NCBI GenBank assembly: GCA_025055385.1
Contig: JANWXE010000085.1
Coordinates: 1 to 43,156, forward strand
Reading direction: 5' to 3'
Length of the DNA stretch: 43,156 nt
From: Burkholderiaceae bacterium
Lineage (GTDB): Bacteria; Pseudomonadota; Gammaproteobacteria; Burkholderiales; Burkholderiaceae_F
In this document: positions 7,161 to 15,239 of the stretch, piece by piece
Layout: each line of letters begins with the position of its first letter
Position numbering within the stretch: the stretch's first letter is position 1
Position numbers and translations under genes: made by a program
The notes under the pieces: generated by a model
What the model was told of the DNA's origin: nothing
Databases searched by the model: none
What the model saw: the letters and a program-made list of their open reading frames with translations, nothing else

Positions 7161-8083
7161 CGCGCCCGCTCTCCTCTCGTTCGCGCCAGGACCCAGCCGA
7201 GCACACCGCGCGGCAGCGCATAAACGATGGCGAGGAAGATCAAGCCAAGCACAATTGGGAAGTGGTTCGGAAAGTACTTGATCAGAGTTTCAAACAGCAT
7301 CACCAGCGGGACCACGCCGAGCACCGGCCCCCAGAAACGCGCCACCCCGCCAAGCAGCGCCATGATCACGGTCTGAAACGAGACGATCGCGTTGAACGCG
7401 ATCGTCGCATCGATGTAGGTCCAGCGCGGCGCCACGATCGCACCAGCCAGCACCATAAACGCGGACGTGATGAGGAAGGCGAGCAGCTTAACCCGCGTGG
7501 TGTCGATGCCGCAGTGGCGTGCTGCCTGTTCATCTTCTCCGATCAGGCGCAAGGCAAATCCGAGGCGGCTGCGCGACAGCCACCATCCCAGCATCATCAC
7601 GGCCACAAAAAGTGCCAGTAACTGCCAATAAATAAACGATGCCGTCGCGCCGTCGACGAAGACATAACGCCCGACGGAGCCAGAAATTTTGCTTTCGTAC
7701 CAGTTGACTAGCTGCTTCAGCAGTTCAGTCAAGCCAAATGTAAAAATGACAAAGTAGGTGCCCGATAGACGCAGCGTAACCAGTCCAACCAGTAGTGCCA
7801 GCACGGCCCCAAAGCCTACCGCCGCCACTAGTACCAGCGGCCAGGCAAGCTTCTCGCCGAGTATTGCGACTGTATAGCTGCCCACGCCAAAAAACGCCAC
7901 CGTGGCGAGCGAGATGTAACCGGTGGGACCACAGAACAGTCCCCAGGCGGTGGCCAACACGCCATACAACAGCAAGTTGATCGCCAGCGCGGTTGTGTAG
8001 TCGTTGCCGAGTCGCGGCGCTAGCGCCGCCACGATCAGTGCGGCGGCCATTAACGCACCGCCGAGCCACCGCTGCACTGTCAT
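7157..8083 (-). CDS. livM: LIV-type ABC transporter permease, LivM
   Basis: 308 residues, strongly hydrophobic, with about eight or more membrane segments beginning in LGGALMAAALIVAAL. The conserved GPTGYISLATVAFFGVGSY region near residue 55 is characteristic of LivM permeases, and the segment around GEDEQAARHCGIDTTRVKLLAF is the cytoplasmic EAA-like loop that contacts the ATPase. It forms the inner-membrane channel together with LivH. Both ends overlap neighbouring genes by 4 bases, so it belongs to the livHMGF block. Confidence 0.93.
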   Translation of the reverse strand: MTVQRWLGGALMAAALIVAALAPRLGNDYTTALAINLLLYGVLATAWGLFCGPTGYISLATVAFFGVGSYTVAILGEKLAWPLVLVAAVGFGAVLALLVGLVTLRLSGTYFVIFTFGLTELLKQLVNWYESKISGSVGRYVFVDGATASFIYWQLLALFVAVMMLGWWLSRSRLGFALRLIGEDEQAARHCGIDTTRVKLLAFLITSAFMVLAGAIVAPRWTYIDATIAFNAIVSFQTVIMALLGGVARFWGPVLGVVPLVMLFETLIKYFPNHFPIVLGLIFLAIVYALPRGVLGWVLARTRGERAR

Positions 8084-8958
8084 CGCGCCGCCCGCCCGAA
8101 CAGGCCGGCCGGCTTAAACAGCAGGACGGCCAGGAAGAGCGCGTAATTAGCTGCGAGCGTAAGCGCTGGGTCGATCAAGGTACCAACGACCGCCTCTACG
8201 AGACCGAGCAACAGCGCAGCCACGACGGCGCCGGCCATGTTACCGATACCACCCATAATGACAACGATCAGCGCCTTCATCGTGAAGATGACGCCCATCG
8301 TTGCGCTGAAGGTCAAAAACATGCTGATCAGCACGCCCGCTGTGGCGGCCAGTGCCGTGCCCAATGCAAAAGCCGCCAACGCGAGCCGCTGCACCGGAAT
8401 TGCGACCAGTTGAGCGGCCATTGGATCCACCGATAACGCGCGAATCGCAGTGCCAATACGAGTGCGCGTCAGCAGCAGCCAGATCGCCACCCCGATGATG
8501 ACCGCCAGCGCAAGGGCCAGCAAGCGGTTGGCCGCCACTGTGGTACCCAACAGATGCACCGGTACCGACAGGTACGAATAGCTGAGGTAACTGCCCCCCA
8601 TCGTCACCAGCATGATGCCCTGGACGACGAACAGTAAGCCAAAGGTGCCAAGCAGGCTGTCAACCTCCAGCGCTTCGCGGCTGCTGCCTGCGCGGCGTAC
8701 CAGCGGCGCCAACGCAAAGCGATACACAGCCCAACCTAGCAGAACCGACAACGGCACCAGCAGCACCATCGTCAGCAGCGGCGATAGCGCCTGCCGGCCG
8801 AACAGCACGTAGGCGACGATTGCCGCCGCGATCACGACCTCTCCATAGGATAGGTTCATGATGCGTGCCACGCCGTACTGCAGATTCAGGCCCAGCGCAA
8901 CCAATGCATACATACCGCCGAGCGTGATCCCCGTTAACAGTGCGTCCAGCAGCGGCAT
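8080..8958 (-). CDS. livH: LIV-type ABC transporter permease, LivH
   Basis: 292 residues and highly hydrophobic. The start MPLLDALLTGITLGGMYAL and the following LGLNLQYGVARIMNLSYG match the opening of LivH permeases. The cytoplasmic coupling loop is RALSVDPMAAQLVAI, followed by MKALIVVIMGGIGNMAGAV. It pairs with LivM. It is separated from the upstream binding-protein gene by 45 bases and overlaps livM by 4 bases. The operon order livK-H-M-G-F is complete. Confidence 0.93.
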   Translation of the reverse strand: MPLLDALLTGITLGGMYALVALGLNLQYGVARIMNLSYGEVVIAAAIVAYVLFGRQALSPLLTMVLLVPLSVLLGWAVYRFALAPLVRRAGSSREALEVDSLLGTFGLLFVVQGIMLVTMGGSYLSYSYLSVPVHLLGTTVAANRLLALALAVIIGVAIWLLLTRTRIGTAIRALSVDPMAAQLVAIPVQRLALAAFALGTALAATAGVLISMFLTFSATMGVIFTMKALIVVIMGGIGNMAGAVVAALLLGLVEAVVGTLIDPALTLAANYALFLAVLLFKPAGLFGRAAR

Positions 8959-9003
8959 ACGTGCAGAATCGGTTCCGGCAGACGCAAACGCGAATATGGC
9001 TGG

Positions 9004-10221
9004 TCAGGCCTTCCAGGCGGGCTTCGGAATGATTGGCTTACGCACGCCTGGCTGGTTCGGGTAGACGCCGTAGTAATCGCCATCTTGCCACTGGCCGACG
9101 AACCACCCGCCCTTGCGCACGTTGTTCTGATCGAACTCCAGCTTGCCCACGATGGTGTCAAAGCTGTTTGCGCGCAAATACTTGACGATCTCGGCGTTGT
9201 TCAGCCCCACTTTCTCGATCGTCTGTCCGAGCGCCTGCAGACCAGCGTAAAACAACGACGCTCCCCAACGGTCCGGCTCGCGTCCATGCATCGCCACATG
9301 ACGCTTTATATAGGCGCGGAACGCGTCGTTGTCGGGATTCCAGCCCCCGATACCCATCACCCCGGTGGCATTCTCCTTGAATCGGTCTCGATACATCGGG
9401 AAAAAAGTGCCCACCGCGGTATAGAACACCTTGGGGTTGAAGCCGCGCACGCGTGCTGTCTCTGCAAGGGCCATCGTGTCAGGCGGATAGGAAAACGCTA
9501 TGAACGTGTCTGGGTTAGCGCGCTGTGCCTCGCTAATGACCGGCGTCAGATCCTGCGTGGCCATCGGATAGCCGCCGTCGTAAACGATGTTGAAATTGGC
9601 GGCCTTCAGTGCCCGCCGCGCGGCATTGGCTAACTCGATGCCGAACTGCTCGGTCGCATGAGCGAGCGCCACGCGGTCGTTGATTAGGCCAGCGGCGCGT
9701 GCCTGACTGAGCACCGCGACGATCGCTTCTGCATAAGTGGTCGACGTGTTCAACAACGAGAAAACGTTAGGCCAGCGTTTCACAATCTCCGGCGTGCGAT
9801 CACTTGCCATGCTACCTGCCAGCATCGGGTAGCCGCCGCGCGCGAAGATCGGTGCCACCGCGAGGTTCTGGCCAGTACCCCAGGGGGGTAGAAGGATGTC
9901 TACCTTATCCTGGTTGATAAGGCGCTCAACCGCGCGGACGGCCTCCTCGGACTGGCTGCGATCGTCATACTCAATGTATTCAAGCTTCAGCCGCCGCCCA
10001 TCGACCAGCAAGCCGCCCGCGTCGTTCACGTCCTTGATCCACAGTAGGTAATTTGGCCACTGCGTCACTGCAGCGCCACCCGCAAACGGCCCGGTTTTTG
10101 AAATCGCCCACCCGACCTTAATCGAGCTGCGCTGTGCGCGGACCCACGGCGGAGCGGCAAGGGCCGCCACGCCGACACCGATCGAACCGATCACCCTGCG
10201 CCTAGAAATGCGAGTGTTCAT
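9004..10221 (-). CDS. LIV-type ABC transporter substrate-binding protein with Tat-type signal
   Basis: 405 residues. The N-terminus MNTRISRRRVIGSIG has a twin-arginine motif followed by a hydrophobic stretch and a likely cleavage after PPWVRAQ, which suggests export in folded form to the periplasm. The mature part begins IKVGWAISKTGPFAGGAA, as in type I periplasmic binding proteins of the LivK/AmiC class, and keeps the YDDRSQSEEAV segment. The RBS AAGGAG lies just before the ATG. It is the first gene of the transporter operon. The ligand cannot be predicted: relatives bind branched-chain amino acids, benzoates, amides and other small acids. Nearby oxidative enzymes favour a carboxylic or aromatic compound, but that is inference. 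Confidence 0.9.
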   Translation of the reverse strand: MNTRISRRRVIGSIGVGVAALAAPPWVRAQRSSIKVGWAISKTGPFAGGAAVTQWPNYLLWIKDVNDAGGLLVDGRRLKLEYIEYDDRSQSEEAVRAVERLINQDKVDILLPPWGTGQNLAVAPIFARGGYPMLAGSMASDRTPEIVKRWPNVFSLLNTSTTYAEAIVAVLSQARAAGLINDRVALAHATEQFGIELANAARRALKAANFNIVYDGGYPMATQDLTPVISEAQRANPDTFIAFSYPPDTMALAETARVRGFNPKVFYTAVGTFFPMYRDRFKENATGVMGIGGWNPDNDAFRAYIKRHVAMHGREPDRWGASLFYAGLQALGQTIEKVGLNNAEIVKYLRANSFDTIVGKLEFDQNNVRKGGWFVGQWQDGDYYGVYPNQPGVRKPIIPKPAWKA

Positions 10222-10286
10222 ACCTGTCTCCTTGAAAAGACGCCCGCGATCCGATGGACGTCATGATGAAGCGTGCACGGGGCCGA

Positions 10287-11042
10287 TCACGGCCCAAGTC
10301 CACCGTCAACCATCAACATGCTGCCAGTGGTAAAGCTGCTGTCGTCGCTGGCCAGAAACAGAACGGCGCGCGCCACCTCCTCCGGCGTGGCGTGGCGGCG
10401 CAACGGAATCAGCTCATCGAAAAACGCAGCCGCATCGCGGCCCAGCACGCCCGATAAGCGTTGCTCTAAATCGCGCTGAAAGTCATTGTCGACCGGGCCC
10501 GGATGCACGGTATTGACTCGGATCCGCCGCGCCGCCGCTTCGCGCGCCACGCTGCGCATCAACCCTACCTGCGCCAGTTTGGCCGCTATGTAGGCGCTGG
10601 CCCCTGGGTCCCCACGTAGCGCAGCCACGCTAGAGCAAATAATGACGCTGCCGCCATCACGCATGGCGGGAAGGCCATATTTACAAGCCAAAAATGCGCC
10701 GCGCAGGTGCGTGGCGATGACGCGGTCGAAAACCTCTTCCGGGTAGTCCACCACCGGCGCCACCGCTCCGCTATTGCCAGCGTTGCTAAACAGCACGTCA
10801 AGCGGCCCAAAGCGGGCATTTGCCTCCGCCAACGTGTCGCGCCATTGCACACTCGCTGTCACATCAAGCACAAATGCCTGCACCTGCGATCGCGGCAGCG
10901 CGGCCACCGCCGCATCCAGCGCCTGCGGGTCGCGGTCGGTCAATGTTACGCGCGCACCCTCGGCACAAAATAGGCGGGCCGTGGCCAGCCCAATGCTGCC
11001 CGCAGCACCGGTGATGAGCGCGTGTCGATCCTTAAGCTTCAT
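10287..11042 (-). CDS. SDR family NAD(P)-dependent oxidoreductase
   Basis: 251 residues, a classical short-chain dehydrogenase/reductase. It has the TGAAGSIGLA cofactor motif, D37-type TDRDPQALD after the second strand (favouring NAD), the NAG motif in LFSNAGNSG, and catalytic Ser/Tyr/Lys in SSVAALRGDPGASAYIAAK. The end VLFLASDDSSFTTGSMLMVDGGLGP is the usual substrate-loop and C-terminal pattern. It lies 65 bases upstream of livK on the same strand, so it may be the first gene of the transporter operon and act on the imported compound or a product. It resembles the 3-oxoacyl-ACP reductase-like catabolic SDRs; the substrate is unknown. Confidence 0.88.
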   Translation of the reverse strand: MKLKDRHALITGAAGSIGLATARLFCAEGARVTLTDRDPQALDAAVAALPRSQVQAFVLDVTASVQWRDTLAEANARFGPLDVLFSNAGNSGAVAPVVDYPEEVFDRVIATHLRGAFLACKYGLPAMRDGGSVIICSSVAALRGDPGASAYIAAKLAQVGLMRSVAREAAARRIRVNTVHPGPVDNDFQRDLEQRLSGVLGRDAAAFFDELIPLRRHATPEEVARAVLFLASDDSSFTTGSMLMVDGGLGP

Positions 11043-11279
11043 CGTGTGACCGGCAAGAAGCCGCCTGAGTGCGAAAGCGATGACCGGGCGCGATTGTGCA
11101 GGCCGCGGCTCTGCCGCGCTGCCGCTAAACCTGAATAACCATCATGCATCAGCCTTATGGCAGGAAAGGCCCTGGCGGCGGTATTTTGCGCATCGGACAG
11201 AAGAGCGGAAGATGAGCCGGCGCCACTGCGGGCGTTGCCTGCCCGTGGCGAGCCGATAAACCTGCCAGGAGACTGCACA

Positions 11280-11813
11280 ATGCCTGAGAAAGCAACGGTC
11301 GAGTTTTGGCGCAACATCCAGCCCATCGCCAACTCATTTAAACCAGACGCCAAGCCCGAGGTGTATATCGCGAACGCCGCGACCGATGATGAGCGTTACT
11401 ACATGCCGTTTAGCGAGACCGTGTTTTCGCGGCCGCTGTGGATCTCGCCAAGCGAGAACAAATGGTGCGACATCTTGATGGCGAAAGGCGCGGGGCTAGT
11501 CAACCGGCACTATCACCCGCACGAGGTGTTTGCCTACACGATCTCCGGCAAGTGGGGTTACCTGGAACACGCATGGACCGCAACCGCAGGTGATTTCGTC
11601 TATGAAACCCCCGGTGAGAGCCACACGCTAGTTGCCTATGAATATCCTGAGCCGATGCGGGTGTTCTTCGTCGTTAAGGGGCCGCTGATTTGGCTTGACG
11701 AACATGGCAACTCAATTGGGCATTTTGACGTGCATGATTACATTGCGATGGCGCGCACACATTATGAGAAGGTCGGCTTAGGGCGCGATTACGTGGACCG
11801 GCTGTTTCGCTAA
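11280..11813 (+). CDS. cupin protein, 2,4'-dihydroxyacetophenone dioxygenase-like
   Basis: 177 residues starting MPEKATVEFW, with the RBS AGGAGA a few bases upstream; a longer frame from 11157 is not supported by an RBS or by family similarity. The first cupin motif gives H77, H79 and E96 in NRHYHPHEVF and GKWGYLEH, the second gives H115 in TPGESHTLV. These match the metal-binding His/Glu pattern expected for a non-haem iron cupin. The length and the segments ETVFSRPLWISPSE and HFDVHDYIA resemble 2,4'-dihydroxyacetophenone dioxygenase, which cleaves the side chain to 4-hydroxybenzoate and formate. It is transcribed away from the SDR gene across a 237-base gap. Fold and metal site are well supported; the exact substrate is inferred. 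Confidence 0.82.
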   Translation: MPEKATVEFWRNIQPIANSFKPDAKPEVYIANAATDDERYYMPFSETVFSRPLWISPSENKWCDILMAKGAGLVNRHYHPHEVFAYTISGKWGYLEHAWTATAGDFVYETPGESHTLVAYEYPEPMRVFFVVKGPLIWLDEHGNSIGHFDVHDYIAMARTHYEKVGLGRDYVDRLFR

Positions 11814-11842
11814 AGAGCGCCGGCTGCCTAGCTTAGTAGGAA

Positions 11843-11916
11843 TGGAGGCGGGGGTCGGAATCGAACCGGCGTACACGGATTTGCAGTCCGCTGCATGGCC
11901 ACTCTGCCACCCCGCC
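11843..11916 (-). tRNA. tRNA-Cys, anticodon GCA
   Basis: 74 nt with encoded CCA (plus-strand TGG at 11843-11845) and U73, the cysteine discriminator. Acceptor GGCGGGG pairs with CCCCGCC; the anticodon is at 11882-11884 and the T arm has GGTTCGATTCC. A TAAAAT hexamer (plus-strand 11929-11934) lies 12 bases before the 5' end and could be a -10 box, but no good -35 accompanies it. A terminator-like palindrome separates it from the upstream tRNA-Gly gene, so independent transcription is possible. Confidence 0.96.
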
Positions 11917-11951
11917 GTGCGCACTGGCATTTTACCGGTGCCGCTGCAGTA

Positions 11952-11981
11952 AAAAGGGGAAGTCGCGCGACTTCCCCTTTT
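11952..11981. terminator. 30-base perfect palindrome between two tRNA genes, bidirectional terminator
   Basis: Bases 11952-11966 are the exact reverse complement of 11967-11981, a 15-bp inverted repeat with A4 and T4 at the outer ends. On the minus strand it follows the tRNA-Gly CCA by 4 bases and is followed by a T5 run, the form of a Rho-independent terminator. On the plus strand it ends in TTTT downstream of the cupin gene. It would stop tRNA-Gly transcription before tRNA-Cys, or act on both strands. Confidence 0.8.
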
Positions 11982-11985
11982 AAGA

Positions 11986-12061
11986 TGGAGCGGGAAACGA
12001 GTCTCGAACTCGCGACCTCAACCTTGGCAAGGTTGCGCTCTACCAGCTGAGCTATTCCCGC
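11986..12061 (-). tRNA. tRNA-Gly, anticodon GCC
   Basis: 76 nt with encoded CCA (plus-strand TGG at 11986-11988). Acceptor GCGGGAA pairs with TTCCCGC; the D arm is GCTCAGCTGGTAGAGC; the anticodon loop contains GCC between CAACCTT and AAGGTTG; the T arm has GAGTTCGAGACTC. It reads GGC/GGU codons. It has its own near-perfect sigma-70 promoter immediately upstream and a strong terminator hairpin immediately downstream, so it looks like a self-contained transcription unit. Confidence 0.97.
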
Positions 12062-12071
12062 ACGCCCCGAA

Positions 12072-12099
12072 ATTATATCTGGCATCTTCGGGGTGTCAA
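12072..12099 (-). promoter_or_regulatory. consensus sigma-70 promoter of tRNA-Gly
   Basis: Read on the minus strand, TTGACA (plus 12094-12099) and TATAAT (plus 12072-12077) both match consensus perfectly, with a 16-base spacer. The tRNA 5' end is 10 bases downstream of the -10 box. The bases between are TTCGGGGCGT, a GC-rich discriminator of the type linked to stringent control of stable RNA; that link is an inference. Confidence 0.88.
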
Positions 12100-12109
12100 A
12101 ACCATGGCC

Positions 12110-12691
12110 TTACCGCAGCTCGCTGCGCGGAGCAAGATGTGGCCATGCTATCCGCAAGTAATACAGCATCGAATAAATGGTCAGCACGGCAGCCAAATAG
12201 ATCAGCACCGTGCCAATCTGGCCTACATCGATGACCCCAAAGAGGCGGTCATGAAACAACAGCATCGGGATCGCGACCATTTGAGCGGCGGTTTTTAGCT
12301 TGCCAAGTGAGCTGACGGCCACACTCGCATGAGCACCAATCTGCGCCATCCATTCCCGCAACGCAGAGACGGCAATTTCCCGCCCAATGATCACCAGCGC
12401 CACAAACGCCCCGACGCGGTCCAACGCGAGCAGCACGATCAGCGCTGCGCTGACCATCAGCTTGTCGGCCACCGGATCCAAAAAAGCGCCGAATTTAGTG
12501 GTCAAGCCGTACTTGCGAGCCACATATCCATCAATCGCATCGGTCAGCGCAGCGAGCACGAATAGCGCGCATGCGCTCGCGTTCTTCCAGGGCTGCGATA
12601 GCCACGGTTCGGGCAGATAAAACACACCCACGACGAGCGGGATCATGGCAATCCGCGCCCACGTCAGAACCAGTGGTACGTTAATGGGCAT
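12110..12691 (-). CDS. pgsA: CDP-diacylglycerol--glycerol-3-phosphate 3-phosphatidyltransferase
   Basis: 193 residues starting [14 protein letters not shown], the family's normal N-terminus. The CDP-alcohol phosphotransferase motif spans [12 protein letters not shown] and [10 protein letters not shown] (D-G-x2-A-R-x8-G-x3-D-x3-D), which binds the divalent metal and CDP. Hydrophobic segments throughout predict an integral inner-membrane enzyme that makes phosphatidylglycerol phosphate. The start lies 11 bases inside the end of uvrC, so the two are translationally coupled, an arrangement (uvrC-pgsA) common in proteobacteria. Confidence 0.95.
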   Translation of the reverse strand: MPINVPLVLTWARIAMIPLVVGVFYLPEPWLSQPWKNASACALFVLAALTDAIDGYVARKYGLTTKFGAFLDPVADKLMVSAALIVLLALDRVGAFVALVIIGREIAVSALREWMAQIGAHASVAVSSLGKLKTAAQMVAIPMLLFHDRLFGVIDVGQIGTVLIYLAAVLTIYSMLYYLRIAWPHLAPRSELR

Positions 12692-14567
12692 CGTGAAGCG
12701 TCGGGTCGGCTTGGCCGTGTAGGCGCGCATAGACACGCGCGGCGAGGTTACGCGACATTCCTTTGACGCGTGCGATATCCTCGACAGATGCAGCCTGCAG
12801 GCCACGCAGGCCACCAAAATGCGCTAGTAAGCGCTGCCGGCGTTTCGGGCCGATGCCTTCCAACCCCTCAAGCTGCGACGTGCGCCGCGGCTTAGCCCGC
12901 CGTGCGCGCATGCCGGTGAGCGCGAAACGGTGCGCCTCATCGCGAATTTGCGCGATCAGCATCAGTGCCTGCGAGTCGCGCGGCAAGCGTAACGGCGGGC
13001 GGCCGTCGGCGAACACGAGCTCTTCCTGTCCAAACCGGCGCTGTTCACCTTTGGCGACGCCCACCAGCACGCTAGGATCCAGACCCAGCTCTGCGAAGAC
13101 TTGCCGCCCCACCGACACCTGAGCAGCGCCGCCGTCGATGAGAATCAACTGCGGCAACGACGTTTCGCCACGTGCCGCAGCAGCGTAGCGCCGCGTCAGT
13201 GCTTGGCGCAGCGCGGCCAGATCGTCGCCGCCGACGATTCCTTCGATGTTATAACGGCGGTACTCGGCGCTGCGCAGGCCATGGTTCTCGTACACGACGC
13301 AGGCGGCCTGGGTAGCCTCGCCCATCGTATGACTGACGTCAAAGCATTCCACGCGCAGACGGGCCGGATCACCATCCGGTGCGTCTAGCCCTAACGTCTC
13401 CATCAGGGCCCGTGTGCGGGCCTGCTGCGAGCCCTCCTCCGCGAGCCGACGCGCCAGCGCCAGGCGCGCGTTGGCCTCCGCCATCTCGAGCCAGCGGCGG
13501 CGCGCGCCTTTCAGCGCCGCATCACCCGGCCGCAAAATCTGCGGCGCCTCACCGCCGGCGGTGATCATCGGCAAAGTCTCGCACTCGTCAAACGCCGCGT
13601 TCACGATCAGCAGCGGCGGGCATGGCTGATCGACGTAGTGCTGGGAGACGAAAGCCTCTAGCACCTCGCCGGCTTCGACCGCCCCGGCCCGCACAGGAAA
13701 ATACGCCCTGTCTCCCAGATGGCGCCCGCCTCGCACGGAAGCTAGGTTCACACAGGCTACCTCACCTGCTGTGATGGCGACGATCACATCGGCATCGACG
13801 TCTTCGCTCCCTGCATCGACCGCCTGCTGGTGTAGCACACGCGCCAGCGCCCCGAGCTGGTCGCGCAGCACCGCGGCCTGTTCGAATTTCAGCTCCGCCG
13901 CCAACGCCTGCATACGTGCCTGCAGCTCTGCCATCACCCCCTGCGATTGGCCGCGCAGGAAGCGCACCGCGCGCTCAACGTCTTGCCGATAACGGGTAGC
14001 ATCGATTAACCCAACGCATGGCGCGCTGCAACGCTGAATTTGATAAAGCAGACAGGGCCGGGCCCGGTGCGCAAAGGTCGTGTCATCGCAGGTGCGCAAG
14101 CGAAACACTTTCTGCAGTTCGCGGATGGTTTCTTTCACCGCCCAAGCGTTCGGATATGGCCCAAAGTAACGCCCCTGCCGGTCCGTCGCGCCACGGTAAT
14201 AGGCGATGCGTGGAAAGGGATGGGCGGTAAAGCGCAAGTATGGATACGACTTATCGTCGCGGAACAAAATGTTAAAGCGCGGCGCATGTGCTTTGATCAG
14301 ATTGTTTTCCAGTAACAGCGCCTCCGCTTCAGAGCGGGTCACCGTGGTCTCGATCGCAGCAACTTGCTGCAGCATCAAAGCCAAGCGCGGACCGACGTCC
14401 TTGTTGAAATACGAGGAGACACGCTTGCGGAGGTCACGCGCTTTGCCAACATAAAGCAGCGTGCCATCGGATGCGATCATCCGATACACGCCCGGCAAAT
14501 GTGGCAGACGCTCGATCACCGGGCGCGGATCAAAGGAGCTACTGCTAGCGCTCAGGCCGTTAGTCAT
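12681..14567 (-). CDS. uvrC: excinuclease ABC subunit C
   Basis: 628 residues from [11 protein letters not shown]; longer in-frame starts would cross the efp promoter region and have no similarity to UvrC. The N-terminal GIY-YIG nuclease ([20 protein letters not shown]) makes the 3' incision. A cysteine-bearing segment ([17 protein letters not shown]) follows. The UVR domain ([17 protein letters not shown]) binds UvrB. The C-terminal RNase H-like domain ([13 protein letters not shown] and [11 protein letters not shown]) makes the 5' incision, and tandem helix-hairpin-helix motifs ([32 protein letters not shown]) bind DNA. All domains are intact. It is divergent from efp. Confidence 0.97.
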   Translation of the reverse strand: MTNGLSASSSSFDPRPVIERLPHLPGVYRMIASDGTLLYVGKARDLRKRVSSYFNKDVGPRLALMLQQVAAIETTVTRSEAEALLLENNLIKAHAPRFNILFRDDKSYPYLRFTAHPFPRIAYYRGATDRQGRYFGPYPNAWAVKETIRELQKVFRLRTCDDTTFAHRARPCLLYQIQRCSAPCVGLIDATRYRQDVERAVRFLRGQSQGVMAELQARMQALAAELKFEQAAVLRDQLGALARVLHQQAVDAGSEDVDADVIVAITAGEVACVNLASVRGGRHLGDRAYFPVRAGAVEAGEVLEAFVSQHYVDQPCPPLLIVNAAFDECETLPMITAGGEAPQILRPGDAALKGARRRWLEMAEANARLALARRLAEEGSQQARTRALMETLGLDAPDGDPARLRVECFDVSHTMGEATQAACVVYENHGLRSAEYRRYNIEGIVGGDDLAALRQALTRRYAAAARGETSLPQLILIDGGAAQVSVGRQVFAELGLDPSVLVGVAKGEQRRFGQEELVFADGRPPLRLPRDSQALMLIAQIRDEAHRFALTGMRARRAKPRRTSQLEGLEGIGPKRRQRLLAHFGGLRGLQAASVEDIARVKGMSRNLAARVYARLHGQADPTLHDAH

Positions 14568-14587
14568 CCCGAAAAAGTGGGCATCCC

Positions 14588-14593
14588 TATAAT
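14588..14593 (+). promoter_or_regulatory. probable -10 element of the efp promoter
   Basis: A perfect TATAAT on the plus strand in the 105-base uvrC/efp divergent gap. A start near base 14600 would give a leader of about 73 bases that contains a 10-bp hairpin. The -35 region is weak: no good TTGACA match lies 16-18 bases upstream. Confidence 0.55.
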
Positions 14594-14610
14594 CAAGCAC
14601 TGATTTTGTC

Positions 14611-14647
14611 CAGCCAGCGGGCTGCATTCTACGAGGGCCGCTGGCTG
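14611..14647 (+). promoter_or_regulatory. hairpin in the efp leader
   Basis: CAGCCAGCGG at 14611-14620 is the exact reverse complement of CCGCTGGCTG at 14638-14647, giving a 10-bp GC-rich stem with a 17-base loop. It ends 25 bases before the efp ATG and leaves the RBS AGGA free. It is not followed by a T-run, so it is not a classic terminator. It may affect mRNA stability or be a dyad operator. Confidence 0.5.
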
Positions 14648-14672
14648 ACGCACTCTTAGCACAGGATCTTCC

Positions 14673-15239
14673 ATGGCCAAGATCATTGCCACCGAAATTC
14701 GTGCCGGCAACCTCATTGAATGGGACAAGCGCCTGTGGCGTGTGCTGAAGTCCTACCATGTCCACGTTGGCGGACGAGGGGGCGCCTACATGCAGCTCGA
14801 AATGAAAGACATTGAGACGGGGCAGAAACGCAATGAGCGGCTGTCCACCGATGAAAAGGTCGAGCGTCCGTACATCGACAAGCGCGCGATGACTTTTTCA
14901 TACCAGCAAGGGGACGAATACGTCTTTATGGACAACGAGACCTATGAGCAGGTCTCGCTGCCGGCCGACTATCTAGAAGGGCAGACAGGGTATCTGCTGC
15001 CGAACATGGAGGTGGAGATTAACTTCCACAACGGCCGTATCATCGGCGTGCAACTGCCGCAGACCGTCGTGCTGCAGGTGGTCGAAACAGAACCGGGCAT
15101 TAAGAATGCCACTGCCACGACTACCTTCAAGCCGGCCCGCCTGGAGACCGGCATCACGGTGCAGGTGCCACCGTTTATTAACGCCGGCGAGAAGATTCGC
15201 GTCAAGACCGACGACGGGACGTACGTGGAGCGAGCCTAG
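14673..15239 (+). CDS. efp: translation elongation factor P
   Basis: 188 residues with all three EF-P beta-barrel domains: the KOW-like domain I ([18 protein letters not shown]), the central OB domain ([15 protein letters not shown]) and the C-terminal OB domain ([19 protein letters not shown]). EF-P binds ribosomes stalled at polyproline. The tip loop reads [14 protein letters not shown], so the residue normally modified is R35. The surrounding sequence is of the GKGGAY type seen in alphaproteobacteria, where this residue is lysine. It lacks the SGRN tip of the EarP-rhamnosylated EF-P usual in betaproteobacteria, and no earP or epmAB gene is adjacent. This suggests transfer or a divergent lineage with an unmodified or differently modified tip. 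The stop overlaps the convergent nagZ stop. Confidence 0.95.
   Translation: MAKIIATEIRAGNLIEWDKRLWRVLKSYHVHVGGRGGAYMQLEMKDIETGQKRNERLSTDEKVERPYIDKRAMTFSYQQGDEYVFMDNETYEQVSLPADYLEGQTGYLLPNMEVEINFHNGRIIGVQLPQTVVLQVVETEPGIKNATATTTFKPARLETGITVQVPPFINAGEKIRVKTDDGTYVERA

Noticed and set aside
14568-14765. Longer UvrC beginning inside efp
   Set aside because: The extra 66 codons cross the efp promoter, hairpin and coding start and do not resemble UvrC.
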